Part shown: positions 33,883 to 42,327 of the stretch, one piece after another
Position numbering within the stretch: the first letter of the stretch is position 1
Layout: the number at the start of each line of letters is the position of its first letter
Assembly (NCBI RefSeq): GCF_020164485.1
Contig: NZ_JAIQZA010000010.1
Location: 1-64,000, forward strand
DNA length: 64,000 bases
From: Salegentibacter tibetensis
GTDB lineage: Bacteria; Bacteroidota; Bacteroidia; Flavobacteriales; Flavobacteriaceae
Reading direction: 5' to 3'
The notes under the pieces: generated by a model
Seen by the model: only the letters and a program-made list of their open reading frames with translations
Database searches by the model: none
What the model was told of the DNA's origin: nothing
Made by a program: the position numbers and the translations under genes

Positions 33883-34539
33883 TTACTGATTCCCTTTCTT
33901 ATAATCGGCAAGGAATTTCTCCAGACCAATATCGGTAAGTGGGTGTTTAAGTAAACCTTCAATAGAAGAAAGTGGCCCGGTCATTACATCGGCACCTAGT
34001 TTAGCGCATTCCAATACGTGCATGGTGTGACGTATAGATGCTGCAAGGATTTCAGTTTCAAAACCGTAGTTATCGTAAATCAACCTTATATCTTCAATAA
34101 GATTTAAACCATCGGTAGAAATATCATCTAAACGACCTATAAAAGGAGACACATAAGTAGCTCCGGCTTTAGCAGCCAATAAAGCCTGCCCTGCTGAAAA
34201 CACTAAGGTACAGTTGGTTTTAATTCCGTTATCGCTAAAATATTTAATCGCTTTAATTCCTTCCTTAATCATAGGAACTTTTACAATAATTTGATCGTGC
34301 AATTCTGCCAGCTCCTCACCTTCTCTTACGATCCCGTCAAAATCGGTTGCGATTACCTCAGCACTTACATCACCATCTACAATTTCGCAAATTTCCTTGT
34401 AATGTTTGTAAATATTGTCTTTTCCGGTAATTCCTTCTTTCGCCATTAAAGACGGATTAGTAGTTACGCCATCTAAAACCCCAAGTTGCTGGGCTTCCCT
34501 TATTTGATCAAGATTAGCGGTATCAATAAAAAATTTCAT
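33883..34539 (-). CDS. fsa: Transaldolase / fructose-6-phosphate aldolase-like (TalC subfamily)
   Basis: A 218-residue short-form transaldolase: [34 protein letters not shown] near residue 23, the Schiff-base Lys87 in [16 protein letters not shown], and [20 protein letters not shown] near 165. Short TalC/FSA-type proteins transfer a dihydroxyacetone unit in the non-oxidative pentose phosphate pathway, or act as aldolase; the two cannot be told apart here by eye. The SDR gene lies 38 bp upstream on the same strand, with a likely promoter overlapping the SDR stop codon. Confidence 0.93.
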   Translation of the reverse strand: MKFFIDTANLDQIREAQQLGVLDGVTTNPSLMAKEGITGKDNIYKHYKEICEIVDGDVSAEVIATDFDGIVREGEELAELHDQIIVKVPMIKEGIKAIKYFSDNGIKTNCTLVFSAGQALLAAKAGATYVSPFIGRLDDISTDGLNLIEDIRLIYDNYGFETEILAASIRHTMHVLECAKLGADVMTGPLSSIEGLLKHPLTDIGLEKFLADYKKGNQ

Positions 34540-34572
34540 AATCTATAGTTGTTTGTTAATATGTATTATTCG

Positions 34573-34580
34573 CAAATTTA
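34573..34580 (-). promoter_or_regulatory. Probable -7 element TAAATTTG of the transaldolase gene
   Basis: TAAATTTG on the minus strand fits TAnnTTTG, 33 bp ahead of the transaldolase start, and overlaps the SDR stop codon. It suggests the two genes need not share one transcript. Confidence 0.4.
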
Positions 34581-35408
34581 TAATTTATAATGCTTTAGGA
34601 GCATTTTTTCATAGACTTTATCGGGTAAAATTCGTTTTAAACCGACTGAGAATTTCTGTAGCGCCTCCCCTACTTTATAATGCCCCCGAGGATCTTTTTC
34701 CCGAATAATCTTATGCACGACCTTAGCCATCAGCAAAGGATCTTTCCCGGCATCAACGTCTTCATTCATCAATTTTAAGGTATTTCCGTAGGGTTCTTTA
34801 TAAGGTGAATCTTCCAGTACAGGAGCGTGATAACGGCCGGCTGCAATATTAGTAGCAAAATCGCCAGGAGCTACATTGGTCATTTTGATATTAAAATCTT
34901 TCAATTCCATTCTGAAGGCTTCAGTAGTAAGTTCTAAGGCTCCTTTGGAAGCTGAATAAATTCCACGGTAGGGCAAGCCCATATAACCGGCAATAGATGT
35001 TATGTTTATGATCAGTCCGCTGTTTCGTTTTCTCATATTAGGCAAAACCGCTTTTATTACTTTTATAGGTCCAAAATAATTGGTTTCAAAAGCTTTTGCA
35101 ATTTCTTCATCCGGAGTCTCCTCGATTGGCCCGGTAATTCCAACTCCCGCGTTATTGATAAGCACATCAATTTTACCTTCTTCAGCAATTATTTGGGCTA
35201 TTGCAGCAGCAATAGTTCCTTTTTTGGTCACGTCTAATGCAACCATTGCAAAAGGAGAGTGGGATATTTTTGAGGGATTCCGGCTGGTGCCGTAAACCTT
35301 AAAATTCTGTTTTGAAAGATATTCGCCTATAGATTTTCCAATTCCAGAAGAAGCTCCGGTAATAAGCACTACTTTTTGAGGAGAAGTATTTGTTTTCATA
35401 GGCTGCAA
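34578..35408 (-). CDS. Short-chain dehydrogenase/reductase
   Basis: A classical SDR of 276 residues, with possible later start MKTNTSPQKV. The NAD(P) loop TGASSGIGKSIGEYL lies near residue 18, NNAGVGITGPIEE near 86, the active-site Ser in ITSIAGYMGLPYRG near 142 and YSASKGALELTTEAF (Tyr and Lys) near 157. The end HYKVGEALQKFSVGLKRILP is hydrophobic and basic, as in SDRs that act on lipids or sterols, but the substrate is unknown. It lies upstream of transaldolase and next to the SRP RNA gene on the same strand. Confidence 0.9.
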   Translation of the reverse strand: MQPMKTNTSPQKVVLITGASSGIGKSIGEYLSKQNFKVYGTSRNPSKISHSPFAMVALDVTKKGTIAAAIAQIIAEEGKIDVLINNAGVGITGPIEETPDEEIAKAFETNYFGPIKVIKAVLPNMRKRNSGLIINITSIAGYMGLPYRGIYSASKGALELTTEAFRMELKDFNIKMTNVAPGDFATNIAAGRYHAPVLEDSPYKEPYGNTLKLMNEDVDAGKDPLLMAKVVHKIIREKDPRGHYKVGEALQKFSVGLKRILPDKVYEKMLLKHYKL

Positions 35409-35446
35409 AGATGCGATAAAATTTAGAACCTTTTAGAAACAAAAAA

Positions 35447-35543
35447 TGGCAAGCTCCCCACATCACACCGCTACGACCGCCTACCCTTGCTGCGTTCCCG
35501 CCCTGGGGGATTCAGCAGGAGCTGGTTGTGTGGGACTTGCCGC
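35447..35543 (-). ncRNA. ffs: Signal recognition particle RNA (small, 4.5S type)
   Basis: On the minus strand the ends GGCAAG and CTTGCC-type bases pair, and the apex reads CAGGGCGGGAACGCAGCAAG, i.e. a GGAA tetraloop in a short G/C stem with the conserved AGCA internal loop that binds Ffh. The whole about 97-nt segment folds into one long hairpin. These are the hallmarks of bacterial small SRP RNA. It lies 38 bp upstream of the SDR start on the same strand and 86 bp from the divergent glutaminyl cyclase. Confidence 0.88.
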
Positions 35544-35629
35544 TACAAATATACAATCTTTCCTACTTTGCGCAAGTATTTTTTGAAGTGAATTAAGTAT
35601 TTTAGCAAGGTATTTAATTTAAAAGATCA

Positions 35630-36697
35630 ATGAATAAATTTAAGTTCCTGTCTCTGTTAATATTAGGATTTTTATTTTTTTCCTGCGGAAGTAATTCCGA
35701 TAAAAAAACTTCTTATTTTAAGCTGAAAACAGTAGAAAACAAGACCGAATTTAAGCTTGGGGAAACGATTGAAGGTTCCATAGAGAATTTGAAAAACCGT
35801 CAAATAGATTCTATTCAACTTTATTTTCAGCAAAAATATCTTCAAACTTTAAAAGCTGAAACTTCATTTTCGGTTGCTTTAGAAAATACAAAATTAGGAC
35901 GCCAAAAGCTGGAAGCCATTGTTTTTTCTGAAGGAGAAACCGATACCATTAGCGATAACCTTAAAATTTACAATAACCAGGCACCAAAAGCTTATACCTA
36001 TAAGGTAATTAAAGAATATCCGCACGATGGCGAAGCTTACACCCAGGGCCTGGAATTTCACCAGGATACTTTATACGAAAGCACCGGGCAATACGGAAAT
36101 TCTTCCCTAAGAAAACTAAATCTTGAAACGGGAGAAGTGCTAAATAAGATTAACCTGGAAGACACATATTTTGGCGAAGGACTCACCATACTAGATAATA
36201 AGCTTTACCTGCTAACCTGGCGCGAAAAAGAAGGATTGATCTATAATCTGGATACTTTTGAACAAACCGGTACCTTTAGCTATAACCAAAGTAAAGAAGG
36301 TTGGGGATTATGTAATGATGGTGAAAAACTTTATAAAAGTGACGGCACCGAAAAAATCTGGATTCTTGATGCAGAAACTCTGGCTGAAAAAGATTTCATT
36401 CAGATGACGACAAACAGCTCAATAAAAGAAAAATTTAATGAGCTGGAATGGGTTGAAGGTAAGATCTATGCGAATACCTACCAAAGGCCAAGTATTGCAA
36501 TAATTAACCCCGTTAATGGCGCCATTGAAGGGGTTATAGATTTTAGAGGATTGCGGGAACGCTTAACAAACCTACCGGATCTTGATACGCAAAACCATGT
36601 TTTAAACGGAATCGCTTATAACCAAGATACCAAAAAACTCTACGTAACCGGAAAAAACTGGGATAAGATCTTTGAGGTAGAAATAATCGAAAAATAA
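35630..36697 (+). CDS. Glutaminyl-peptide cyclotransferase (bacterial/plant type), lipoprotein
   Basis: The 355-residue protein has a lipoprotein signal (LILGFLFFSCGSNSD), an N-terminal beta domain of about 95 residues and a C-terminal five-bladed propeller of the Glu_cyclase_2 family: YPHDGEAYTQGLEFHQDTLY near residue 129, STGQYGNSSLRKLNLETGEV, FGEGLTILDNKLYLLTW near 180, ELEWVEGKIYANTYQ near 279 and LNGIAYNQDTKKLYVTGKNW near 327. It turns N-terminal Gln into pyroglutamate, here probably on exported proteins. The stop codon overlaps the thioesterase start (TAATG). Confidence 0.9.
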   Translation: MNKFKFLSLLILGFLFFSCGSNSDKKTSYFKLKTVENKTEFKLGETIEGSIENLKNRQIDSIQLYFQQKYLQTLKAETSFSVALENTKLGRQKLEAIVFSEGETDTISDNLKIYNNQAPKAYTYKVIKEYPHDGEAYTQGLEFHQDTLYESTGQYGNSSLRKLNLETGEVLNKINLEDTYFGEGLTILDNKLYLLTWREKEGLIYNLDTFEQTGTFSYNQSKEGWGLCNDGEKLYKSDGTEKIWILDAETLAEKDFIQMTTNSSIKEKFNELEWVEGKIYANTYQRPSIAIINPVNGAIEGVIDFRGLRERLTNLPDLDTQNHVLNGIAYNQDTKKLYVTGKNWDKIFEVEIIEK

Positions 36698-37101
36698 TGG
36701 CTGAAACCCCAGAAATATTTGAGCAAAGCTTTTTAGTCGAAGAAAGGCACTTAGACGAGCAAAATCACGTGAACAATGTGCAGTATGTGCAATGGGTTCA
36801 GGATGTTGCCAAAGCGCACTGGGAGGCCAGGGCTACAAAGGAACAAAACGAAAAATTTTTCTGGATAGTCGTAAAACACGAAATCAGTTATAAGCAGCAG
36901 GCATTTTTAGGTGATAAGATCTTATTGCAAACCTATGTAGGTGAAACCACTCACGTAAAATCTGTTCGCCACGTCATTATAAAAAATGCTGAAACCGGAA
37001 AAGTCTTGTTAGAAGCAAAAACCACCTGGGCGCTTATGGATCAGGAAAAGAAAAGACCTACCAAGATCTCTGAAGAATTAAAGAAGGTTTTTCAGCATTA
37101 A
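36697..37101 (+). CDS. Acyl-CoA thioesterase (4HBT hot-dog family)
   Basis: A 134-residue single hot-dog domain: VEERHLDEQNHVNNVQYVQW (residues 12-31) carries the Asp/His/Asn motif of the 4-hydroxybenzoyl-CoA thioesterase type, with IVVKHEISYKQQAFLGDKIL and TTWALMDQEKKRPTKI further on. It hydrolyses an acyl-CoA thioester; the chain type is not predictable. The ATG shares its A with the cyclase stop codon, so the two are translationally coupled. Confidence 0.9.
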   Translation: MAETPEIFEQSFLVEERHLDEQNHVNNVQYVQWVQDVAKAHWEARATKEQNEKFFWIVVKHEISYKQQAFLGDKILLQTYVGETTHVKSVRHVIIKNAETGKVLLEAKTTWALMDQEKKRPTKISEELKKVFQH

Positions 37102-37109
37102 TCTACAGT

Positions 37110-37162
37110 ACTTCTCGACTGCCCGCCAGTACCTAATCGGGCCGGCGTTCGACGAGACATTT
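37110..37162. repeat. CTCGA-rich dispersed fragment, longer copy
   Basis: TACTTCTCGACTGCCCGCCA on the left, TCGGGCCGGCGTTCGACGAG then ACATTTC on the right; CTCGA... and ...TCGACGAG are inverted arms. It is much more GC-rich than the surroundings and relates to 17949-17974. It lies between the thioesterase stop codon and the terminator at 37187. Confidence 0.55.
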
Positions 37163-37186
37163 CAATATTTTAATTTTCAGCATAAA

Positions 37187-37298
37187 AAAAGCTTATTTGA
37201 AAGTTTGTTATTTTCAGTCATCCTGAACTTGTTTCAGAGCTTGCTCCGAAATTTATTCGGAGATCTAACACGAAAAAAACTTTTCCAAATAAGCTTTT
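37187..37298. terminator. Long-stem bidirectional terminator with a repeat in its loop (site 3)
   Basis: Perfect 13-base arms AAAAGCTTATTTG (37187-37199) and CAAATAAGCTTTT (37286-37298). The loop of 86 bases holds a partial TGAC-type repeat (37217-37268). Convergent junction between the thioesterase gene and glyA, as at sites 1 and 2. Confidence 0.72.
37217..37268. repeat. CGTCA...TGACG family repeat, partial copy in terminator loop (site 3)
   Basis: GTCATCCTGAACTTGTTTCA then GAGCTTGCTCCGAAATTTAT and TCGGAGATCTAAC. It contains the same nested CCGAAATTTATTCGG stem and GAGCTTGCTCCG as the copy at 23183-23273, in inverted orientation. Confidence 0.82.
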
Positions 37299-37322
37299 AA
37301 AATTTATTCTAATAAAAAGAAA

Positions 37323-38597
37323 TTACACTTTAAAAAGCGGTTTTCCTTTCATCATAGCTTTTACTTCCTGCTTTACAGCTTCGAGTTCGCTATCATTATC
37401 TATATTGTTAATCACACGCTCAACAAAGTCCACAATTTTTGGCATATCTGCTTCTATAAGTCCGCGAGTGGTAACTGCTGCGGTGCCAATTCTAATTCCT
37501 GAAGTCACAAAAGGTGATTTATCATCAAAAGGCACCATATTCTTATTCACGGTAATTTGAGCTTTACTTAAGGCTTCTTCGGCATCTTTTCCGCTTACAT
37601 TTTTATTTCTAAGATCGATAAGCATCATATGATTATCGGTTCCTCCGGAAATAACTTCATATCCCTTTTCAACAAAAGCTTCAGCAAGTTTAGCGGCATT
37701 CTTTTTCACCTGTACGGTGTAATGCAAAAACTCATCGCTTAAAGCTTCTCCAAAGGCAACTGCTTTAGCAGCGATAATATGCTCTAAAGGCCCACCTTGG
37801 TTTCCAGGGAAAATTCCGCTGTTAAGCAACGTAGACATTTTTTTGGGTTTTCCGTTTTTTAGCTTTTGACCAAAAGGATTATCAAAATCTTTACCCATCA
37901 TTATAATTCCACCACGAGGTCCGCGAAGGGTTTTGTGCGTTGTAGAAGTAACGATATGGCAATGCGGCATTGGATCGCTAATTAATCCTTTGGCAATAAG
38001 GCCGGCAGGATGCGCAATATCAGCTAACAAAATCGCTCCTACACTATCGGCTATCTCTCTAAACCTTTTATAATCTATTTCCCTTGAATATGCAGAAGCT
38101 CCTGCAATAATCATTTTAGGTTTTTCTTTTTCGGCAATTTCAGCAACCTGATCGTAATCTATAAGTCCGGTTTCCTTAACTACCCCATAAAATACTGGAT
38201 CGTAGAGTTTTCCTGAGAAATTTACAGGAGAACCGTGGGTTAAATGGCCCCCGTGTGAAAGATCGAATCCTAAAAATTTATCTCCGGGATTCAGGCAGGT
38301 ATGAAATACCGCGGTGTTGGCCTGTGAACCCGAGTGCGGCTGAACATTGGCATATTCGGCATTGAATAGTTCCTTTAAACGGTCTATGGCCAGTTGCTCT
38401 ACTTTATCTACCACTTCACAACCGCCATAATAGCGCTTTCCCGGATAGCCTTCAGCATATTTATTGGTAAGGACAGAGCCGGCAGCTTCCAGAACCTGCT
38501 CACTCACAAAGTTCTCACTTGCAATTAACTCAAGTCCGTTAAGTTGGCGTTCTTTTTCTTCCGCAATTAAATTAAAAATTTCGGTGTCTCGTTGCAT
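37323..38597 (-). CDS. glyA: Serine hydroxymethyltransferase
   Basis: GlyA converts serine and tetrahydrofolate to glycine and methylene-tetrahydrofolate. The 424-residue protein shows [20 protein letters not shown] near residue 23, [20 protein letters not shown] near 43, the PLP Lys in [17 protein letters not shown] near 227 and [14 protein letters not shown] near 270. Length and motifs are canonical. It is divergent from fahA and ends at the nested terminator at 37187-37298. Confidence 0.97.
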   Translation of the reverse strand: MQRDTEIFNLIAEEKERQLNGLELIASENFVSEQVLEAAGSVLTNKYAEGYPGKRYYGGCEVVDKVEQLAIDRLKELFNAEYANVQPHSGSQANTAVFHTCLNPGDKFLGFDLSHGGHLTHGSPVNFSGKLYDPVFYGVVKETGLIDYDQVAEIAEKEKPKMIIAGASAYSREIDYKRFREIADSVGAILLADIAHPAGLIAKGLISDPMPHCHIVTSTTHKTLRGPRGGIIMMGKDFDNPFGQKLKNGKPKKMSTLLNSGIFPGNQGGPLEHIIAAKAVAFGEALSDEFLHYTVQVKKNAAKLAEAFVEKGYEVISGGTDNHMMLIDLRNKNVSGKDAEEALSKAQITVNKNMVPFDDKSPFVTSGIRIGTAAVTTRGLIEADMPKIVDFVERVINNIDNDSELEAVKQEVKAMMKGKPLFKV

Positions 38598-38623
38598 TTC
38601 AAAAGTTTACGTTAAATATTCAT

Positions 38624-38631
38624 CAAAAGTA
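38624..38631 (-). promoter_or_regulatory. Probable -7 element TACTTTTG of glyA
   Basis: TACTTTTG on the minus strand fits TAnnTTTG and lies 26 bp ahead of the glyA start. It faces the fahA element at 38664-38671, so two back-to-back promoters share this 109-bp gap. Confidence 0.5.
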
Positions 38632-38663
38632 AGAAATACATTCGGTTAATAACAGGAAAATAA

Positions 38664-38671
38664 TATATTTG
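38664..38671 (+). promoter_or_regulatory. Probable -7 element TATATTTG of fahA
   Basis: TATATTTG fits TAnnTTTG perfectly, 35 bp ahead of the fahA start. TTCGG at 38641-38645 could serve as a weak -33 element at fitting distance. Confidence 0.5.
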
Positions 38672-38706
38672 GATTCATTAGATTTCTTAATAAAAACAAA
38701 AATTAT

Positions 38707-39996
38707 ATGCCCATTACAGCTAACGACCCAAATAGAAAAACCTGGCTGGAAACCTCGGAAAGTACCGATTTCCCTATTCAGAATATTCCTTTTGGGGTAT
38801 TCCTAACCCGGGATGATGTAATTACCATAGGCTCCCGTATAGGAGACTTCGCTATAGACCTTGGCGCTTTGCATCAACTGGGCTATTTTGAAGGAATTCC
38901 GTTAACCGACGATATATTTTTACAGGACACCCTAAACGATTTTATTTCTGACGGAAAAAAAACCTGGCGTTTGGTTCGTAACCGAATCGCTGATATTTTC
39001 GACGCCAATAATGCCAAATTAAGGGATAATGAAGAGCATAGAACCCGCGTACTTTTTACGCTGGATGAGATTGAAATGCAAATGCCGGTTCAGGTTGGCG
39101 ATTATACCGATTTTTATTCAAGTAAAGAACACGCTACTAATGTAGGTACCATGTTCCGCGATCCTGAAAACGCGCTTTTACCAAACTGGCTGCATATTCC
39201 TGTTGGTTACCATGGAAGAAGTTCTTCTATAATCCCAAGTGGAATCCCGGTTCACCGGCCACAGGGACAAACAAAACCCAAAGATTCAGACACCCCTGTT
39301 TTTGGCCCTTCCAAAAGAGTAGATTTTGAAGTTGAAATGGCATTTATTACCACAGATGCAAATCCGTTAGGAGAACCAATTCCTATAGATGAAGCCGAAG
39401 ATTATATCTTCGGAATGGTATTGTTCAATGACTGGAGTGCCAGAGATATTCAAGTCTGGGAATATGTGCCTTTAGGTCCATTTCTTGCTAAGAACTTCGC
39501 TTCTTCTATTTCACCATGGATTGTTACTTTAGATGCATTGGAGCCGTTTAGAACTGAAGGTCCAAAACCTGAAATAGAATTATTTCCGTACTTAAGAAGT
39601 ACAGGGAAGAAAAGCTTTGATATTAATCTTGAAGTTTCATTGAAACCTGAAAATTCAGAAGAAACCCCGCTGGCAAAGACTAATTTCAAGCATATGTACT
39701 GGAATATGAGTCAGCAGTTAGCGCATCATACCGTTAATGGTTGCCCGGTGAATTCTGGTGATATGATGGCTTCGGGAACAATCTCCGGCAAAACGCCAGA
39801 TAGTTACGGTTCTATGTTGGAACTATCCTGGAAAGGTGAAAAACCAATTAAACTTAAGGACGGCAGCGAACGTAAGTTTATTGAAGATCACGATACCGTA
39901 ATTATGCGTGGTTATTGCCAAAGTGAAGGCCGAAGAATAGGTTTTGGTGAAGTAAGTAGCCAGTTGTTACCGGTTTTCGAACCTAAGAAGAAATAG
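38707..39996 (+). CDS. fahA: Fumarylacetoacetase
   Basis: The full-length 429-residue enzyme of tyrosine breakdown, splitting fumarylacetoacetate into fumarate and acetoacetate. N-terminal SH3-like domain (FPIQNIPFGVFLTRDDVI), then the catalytic domain: DYTDFYSSKEHATNVGTMFR near residue 134 (calcium Asp and catalytic His), VGYHGRSSSIIPSGIPVHRP near 168, VDFEVEMAFI near 212, VLFNDWSARDIQVWEYVPLG near 239 and SGDMMASGTISG near 353. No other tyrosine catabolic gene (hmgA, hpd) is adjacent. It ends at a terminator 43 bp downstream. Confidence 0.96.
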   Translation: MPITANDPNRKTWLETSESTDFPIQNIPFGVFLTRDDVITIGSRIGDFAIDLGALHQLGYFEGIPLTDDIFLQDTLNDFISDGKKTWRLVRNRIADIFDANNAKLRDNEEHRTRVLFTLDEIEMQMPVQVGDYTDFYSSKEHATNVGTMFRDPENALLPNWLHIPVGYHGRSSSIIPSGIPVHRPQGQTKPKDSDTPVFGPSKRVDFEVEMAFITTDANPLGEPIPIDEAEDYIFGMVLFNDWSARDIQVWEYVPLGPFLAKNFASSISPWIVTLDALEPFRTEGPKPEIELFPYLRSTGKKSFDINLEVSLKPENSEETPLAKTNFKHMYWNMSQQLAHHTVNGCPVNSGDMMASGTISGKTPDSYGSMLELSWKGEKPIKLKDGSERKFIEDHDTVIMRGYCQSEGRRIGFGEVSSQLLPVFEPKKK

Positions 39997-40038
39997 TTTA
40001 CTTTTTTCTCTGAAAAGAGCTTTAGATATTATCACAAA

Positions 40039-40072
40039 AAAACCTCACAGGTCCAAAATCTGTGAGGTTTTT
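40039..40072. terminator. Terminator of fahA, ACCTCACAGG palindrome family
   Basis: Arms AAAACCTCACAG (40039-40050) and CTGTGAGGTTTT (40060-40071) around GTCCAAAAT, with T runs on both sides. It is a terminator by structure and position, and shares its arms with the repeats at 2440-2470 and 60306-60336. Confidence 0.8.
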
Positions 40073-40189
40073 AAATTTAAAAAAGAATCATTAGTGTCCG
40101 GTTAAAATACGATTTTTGATAAAAGTAACATTTTGCTCTAATAAAAACCTTGTTTTTCTTTTAAACTCAATAGCAAGGGGGTGTTTACT

Positions 40190-41383
40190 TCAAAACAGGG
40201 TTAATTGTTTATCTGGTGGTTTTGTGGTCAGGTCCTTCCATTTTTTGTTTGGATCTTCAAGAAACTTGAAAAGGTCGATATAAGTCATCAGATGAAATCG
40301 TATCATCGACACCATATTGGAATATGCCCATTTTCTTTTTGTTTTTCGTTGTATCACAAGCATAAACAGCTGTATGATGAGCCCGCACCAGATCTGGATC
40401 TCAATGGCATTTTGATTGTCTCCAAGAAAATACTTTAGCGGAAAATTCTGTTTGAGCCTTTTGAACATGGTCTCTATCTGCCACCTGTGCTTGTAGATGG
40501 AAGCTATTTTGTCTGGCTCTAATTCGAAATGATTGGTAATGAACTCAAACACTTTTTCTTTTTCACTGTCCCAATAAGCAATGCGTCTTAGCTCGATGGT
40601 TGTTTCTTTTTTATGGACCCTGATCCGTTCATCCTTCAACACGGCATCACTTGCGGTATCGGACAGATCAAATTCCGCTATACTCTTGTAGATAGCATTA
40701 TCTTTTTGCCTGGTGACAAAATAGATGTCATTCTCGGTCCATTGAAGATATTGTAGATAGTCATTGTATGCTTTATCAAAGACAACAAAAGAACCTTTTT
40801 CCAGATTCAGTTCCTTTAAAAAGGTATGGTCGTGGGTTGCGGCACTGCTAAAACGGACAAGACAGGGGACGTCCTCCAATGCGTTAATCATTGTATGCAT
40901 TTTGATACCGCCCTTCTTCTTTCCATCGATGGGGTTACGACCAACTCCTTTTAAAATATCACTGAATAAGCTTATGGTAGTGGAATCCACGATCTTTAAG
41001 TGCTTTACGGGTAAAGACAGCGGACTGCTGTCCGATAAAAATGAACGATATGTTTTAAACAAGGCATAGTAGATACTTGCAAAGACTTCGCTACTACGAT
41101 TCTTATTAGCATCGGACAAGGTGCTGCGTTTTGGAAAATGTTTGAGGTTTAGATGTCCTATTCGTCCCTCGCAGGCCAATAATATCGTGGATAATTCCCG
41201 CAGAGAGCTAACACCGCTCAAAGTGGCGTAGAGCATCGTTACCAAATGATCGTATGTTTTAAAACGCTTATAATACCTGTCACTGTTATGATCAGATACT
41301 GTCCGGGTAATTATTGATGGGGAAAGCAATTTTAATAGTTGCTTAATAATGGGCTGTCCGCTAAAGTTATTACTTTTGTTCAT
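40190..41383 (-). CDS. IS4-family transposase
   Basis: The 397-residue protein has the DUF4372-type N-terminus (FSGQPIIKQLLKLLSPSIIT; YDHLVTMLYATLSGVSSLREL near residue 45) and an RNase-H-like DDE domain. The acidic residues lie in HLKIVDSTTISLF near 128 (first Asp), GSFVVFDKAYNDYLQYL near 197 (second Asp) and YKHRWQIETMFKRLKQNFPL near 293 (the Y-x2-R-x3-E-x6-K motif with the catalytic Glu). Length and frame are intact. It is the only gene in the IS element. Confidence 0.95.
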   Translation of the reverse strand: MNKSNNFSGQPIIKQLLKLLSPSIITRTVSDHNSDRYYKRFKTYDHLVTMLYATLSGVSSLRELSTILLACEGRIGHLNLKHFPKRSTLSDANKNRSSEVFASIYYALFKTYRSFLSDSSPLSLPVKHLKIVDSTTISLFSDILKGVGRNPIDGKKKGGIKMHTMINALEDVPCLVRFSSAATHDHTFLKELNLEKGSFVVFDKAYNDYLQYLQWTENDIYFVTRQKDNAIYKSIAEFDLSDTASDAVLKDERIRVHKKETTIELRRIAYWDSEKEKVFEFITNHFELEPDKIASIYKHRWQIETMFKRLKQNFPLKYFLGDNQNAIEIQIWCGLIIQLFMLVIQRKTKRKWAYSNMVSMIRFHLMTYIDLFKFLEDPNKKWKDLTTKPPDKQLTLF

Positions 41384-41418
41384 ATATCTGGTTTTGTGGT
41401 AAAAACAAGATATAAAAT

Positions 41419-41450
41419 AAGCGGGAAATCCTTTTTAGGAATCCCGCTTT
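41419..41450 (-). terminator. Hairpin inside the IS, ahead of the transposase gene
   Basis: AAGCGGGA (41419-41426) pairs with TCCCGCTT (41442-41449), with an inner TCC/GGA pair. On the minus strand it is followed by ATTTTATA. It sits between the right end and the transposase start, so it would stop transcription that runs in from outside. Such read-through guards are known in other IS families. Confidence 0.6.
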
Positions 41451-41484
41451 TAAAAATGTTTATCGGACACTACTGAAAAAGAAT

Positions 41485-41959
41485 AGAAAAACCTTAATAT
41501 TCTCTCTTTTCTATTTAAACTTTTCCTTATCTAACATCCAAAATCGAACTCTCTTTACTCTTATCTCCAAAACCCGGTATAAATCTAAATAAACTTATCA
41601 TTGAGACTAAGTTTAGAAGCCCAATGACTTTTAATCCTGAAGTTTGAAAAGCCCTTAAACATGTTCTGTAAGCTTTTTTTATTCAGAGTTCAGCGCCTGT
41701 TCAGGAAAATCACCTTGAACATAAATATCAGTAGCCTGAAGCCTTCTTATTGTTTTTAAAACTAGTGCTAAAAAAGAAGCTATTGTATTCCCTAAAAAAA
41801 ATTATAATTTAGGCTACAGCTAAATAATCTTTAAATGAATAATTTTTTCCGGCATAATATATTATTATTCTAATTTTAAGTTGTGAATTTGTACATTGCG
41901 AACCGATAGTTTCTACCTGAGTTTTAAACGTTTAACAAATAACAAATGACCCCTACATC
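41485..41959. other. 475-bp A/T-rich gap upstream of the polysaccharide gene set
   Basis: Between the IS and the response regulator no gene can be supported. Many short A and T runs occur but no strong palindrome or TAnnTTTG element with a good partner could be fixed. The promoter of the four-gene set should lie in its last 150 bp. Confidence 0.4.
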
Positions 41960-42322
41960 ATGAGAATTTTACTAGCAGAGGATGATGCCCTAACTACGCA
42001 ATCCCTCACCTACTTCTTAAAAGCAAAAAATTACGAGATCGTCCACGCCAAAGACGGAGAAGCAGCCCTTCAGTTTCTAAAAACTGAAGCTTATAATTTG
42101 ATCATCACAGATCTCAATATGCCAAAAATTGGGGGTATGGAATTAATTCATATAATTAGGAATGACCTTAAACTGGAAACGCCGATTATAGTACTCACCG
42201 CCTCCGGAGTGGAGCAAACAGAGCTGGATGCCTTTGCCATTGGTGCCAGTGAGTTTATTTCCAAACCCTTTAGTCCGTCCGTCCTCAATACCAGAATACA
42301 ACGACTTGTTCCCATATCTTAA
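41960..42322 (+). CDS. Stand-alone response regulator (CheY-like receiver)
   Basis: A 120-residue receiver domain without output domain. The acidic pair Glu7-Asp8-Asp9 (LLAEDDA), phosphoacceptor Asp51 (LIITDLNMPKIGG), Thr80 (IIVLTASG) and the Lys in FISKPFSP near residue 101 are all present, so it is phosphorylation-competent. It begins a tight run: YaiO-like gene 5 bp later, HEAT gene 2 bp after that, GT2 gene 135 bp further. It probably controls the products of these genes by protein contact. No histidine kinase is nearby. Confidence 0.92.
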   Translation: MRILLAEDDALTTQSLTYFLKAKNYEIVHAKDGEAALQFLKTEAYNLIITDLNMPKIGGMELIHIIRNDLKLETPIIVLTASGVEQTELDAFAIGASEFISKPFSPSVLNTRIQRLVPIS

Positions 42323-42327
42323 GGCAT

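Larger units (their letters stand above)
40089..41475 (-). mobile_element. Complete IS4-family insertion sequence (1387 bp)
   Basis: The ends are inverted: CATTAGTGTCCG at 40089-40100 and CGGACACTACTG at 41464-41475 (11 of 12 bases match). Directly outside is the 9-bp duplication AAAAAGAAT (40080-40088 and 41476-41484). One intact transposase gene fills the element on the minus strand. A GCGGGA hairpin lies between the right end and the transposase start. All parts are intact, so the insertion may be recent. It landed just after the fahA terminator and disrupts no recognisable gene. Confidence 0.92.
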
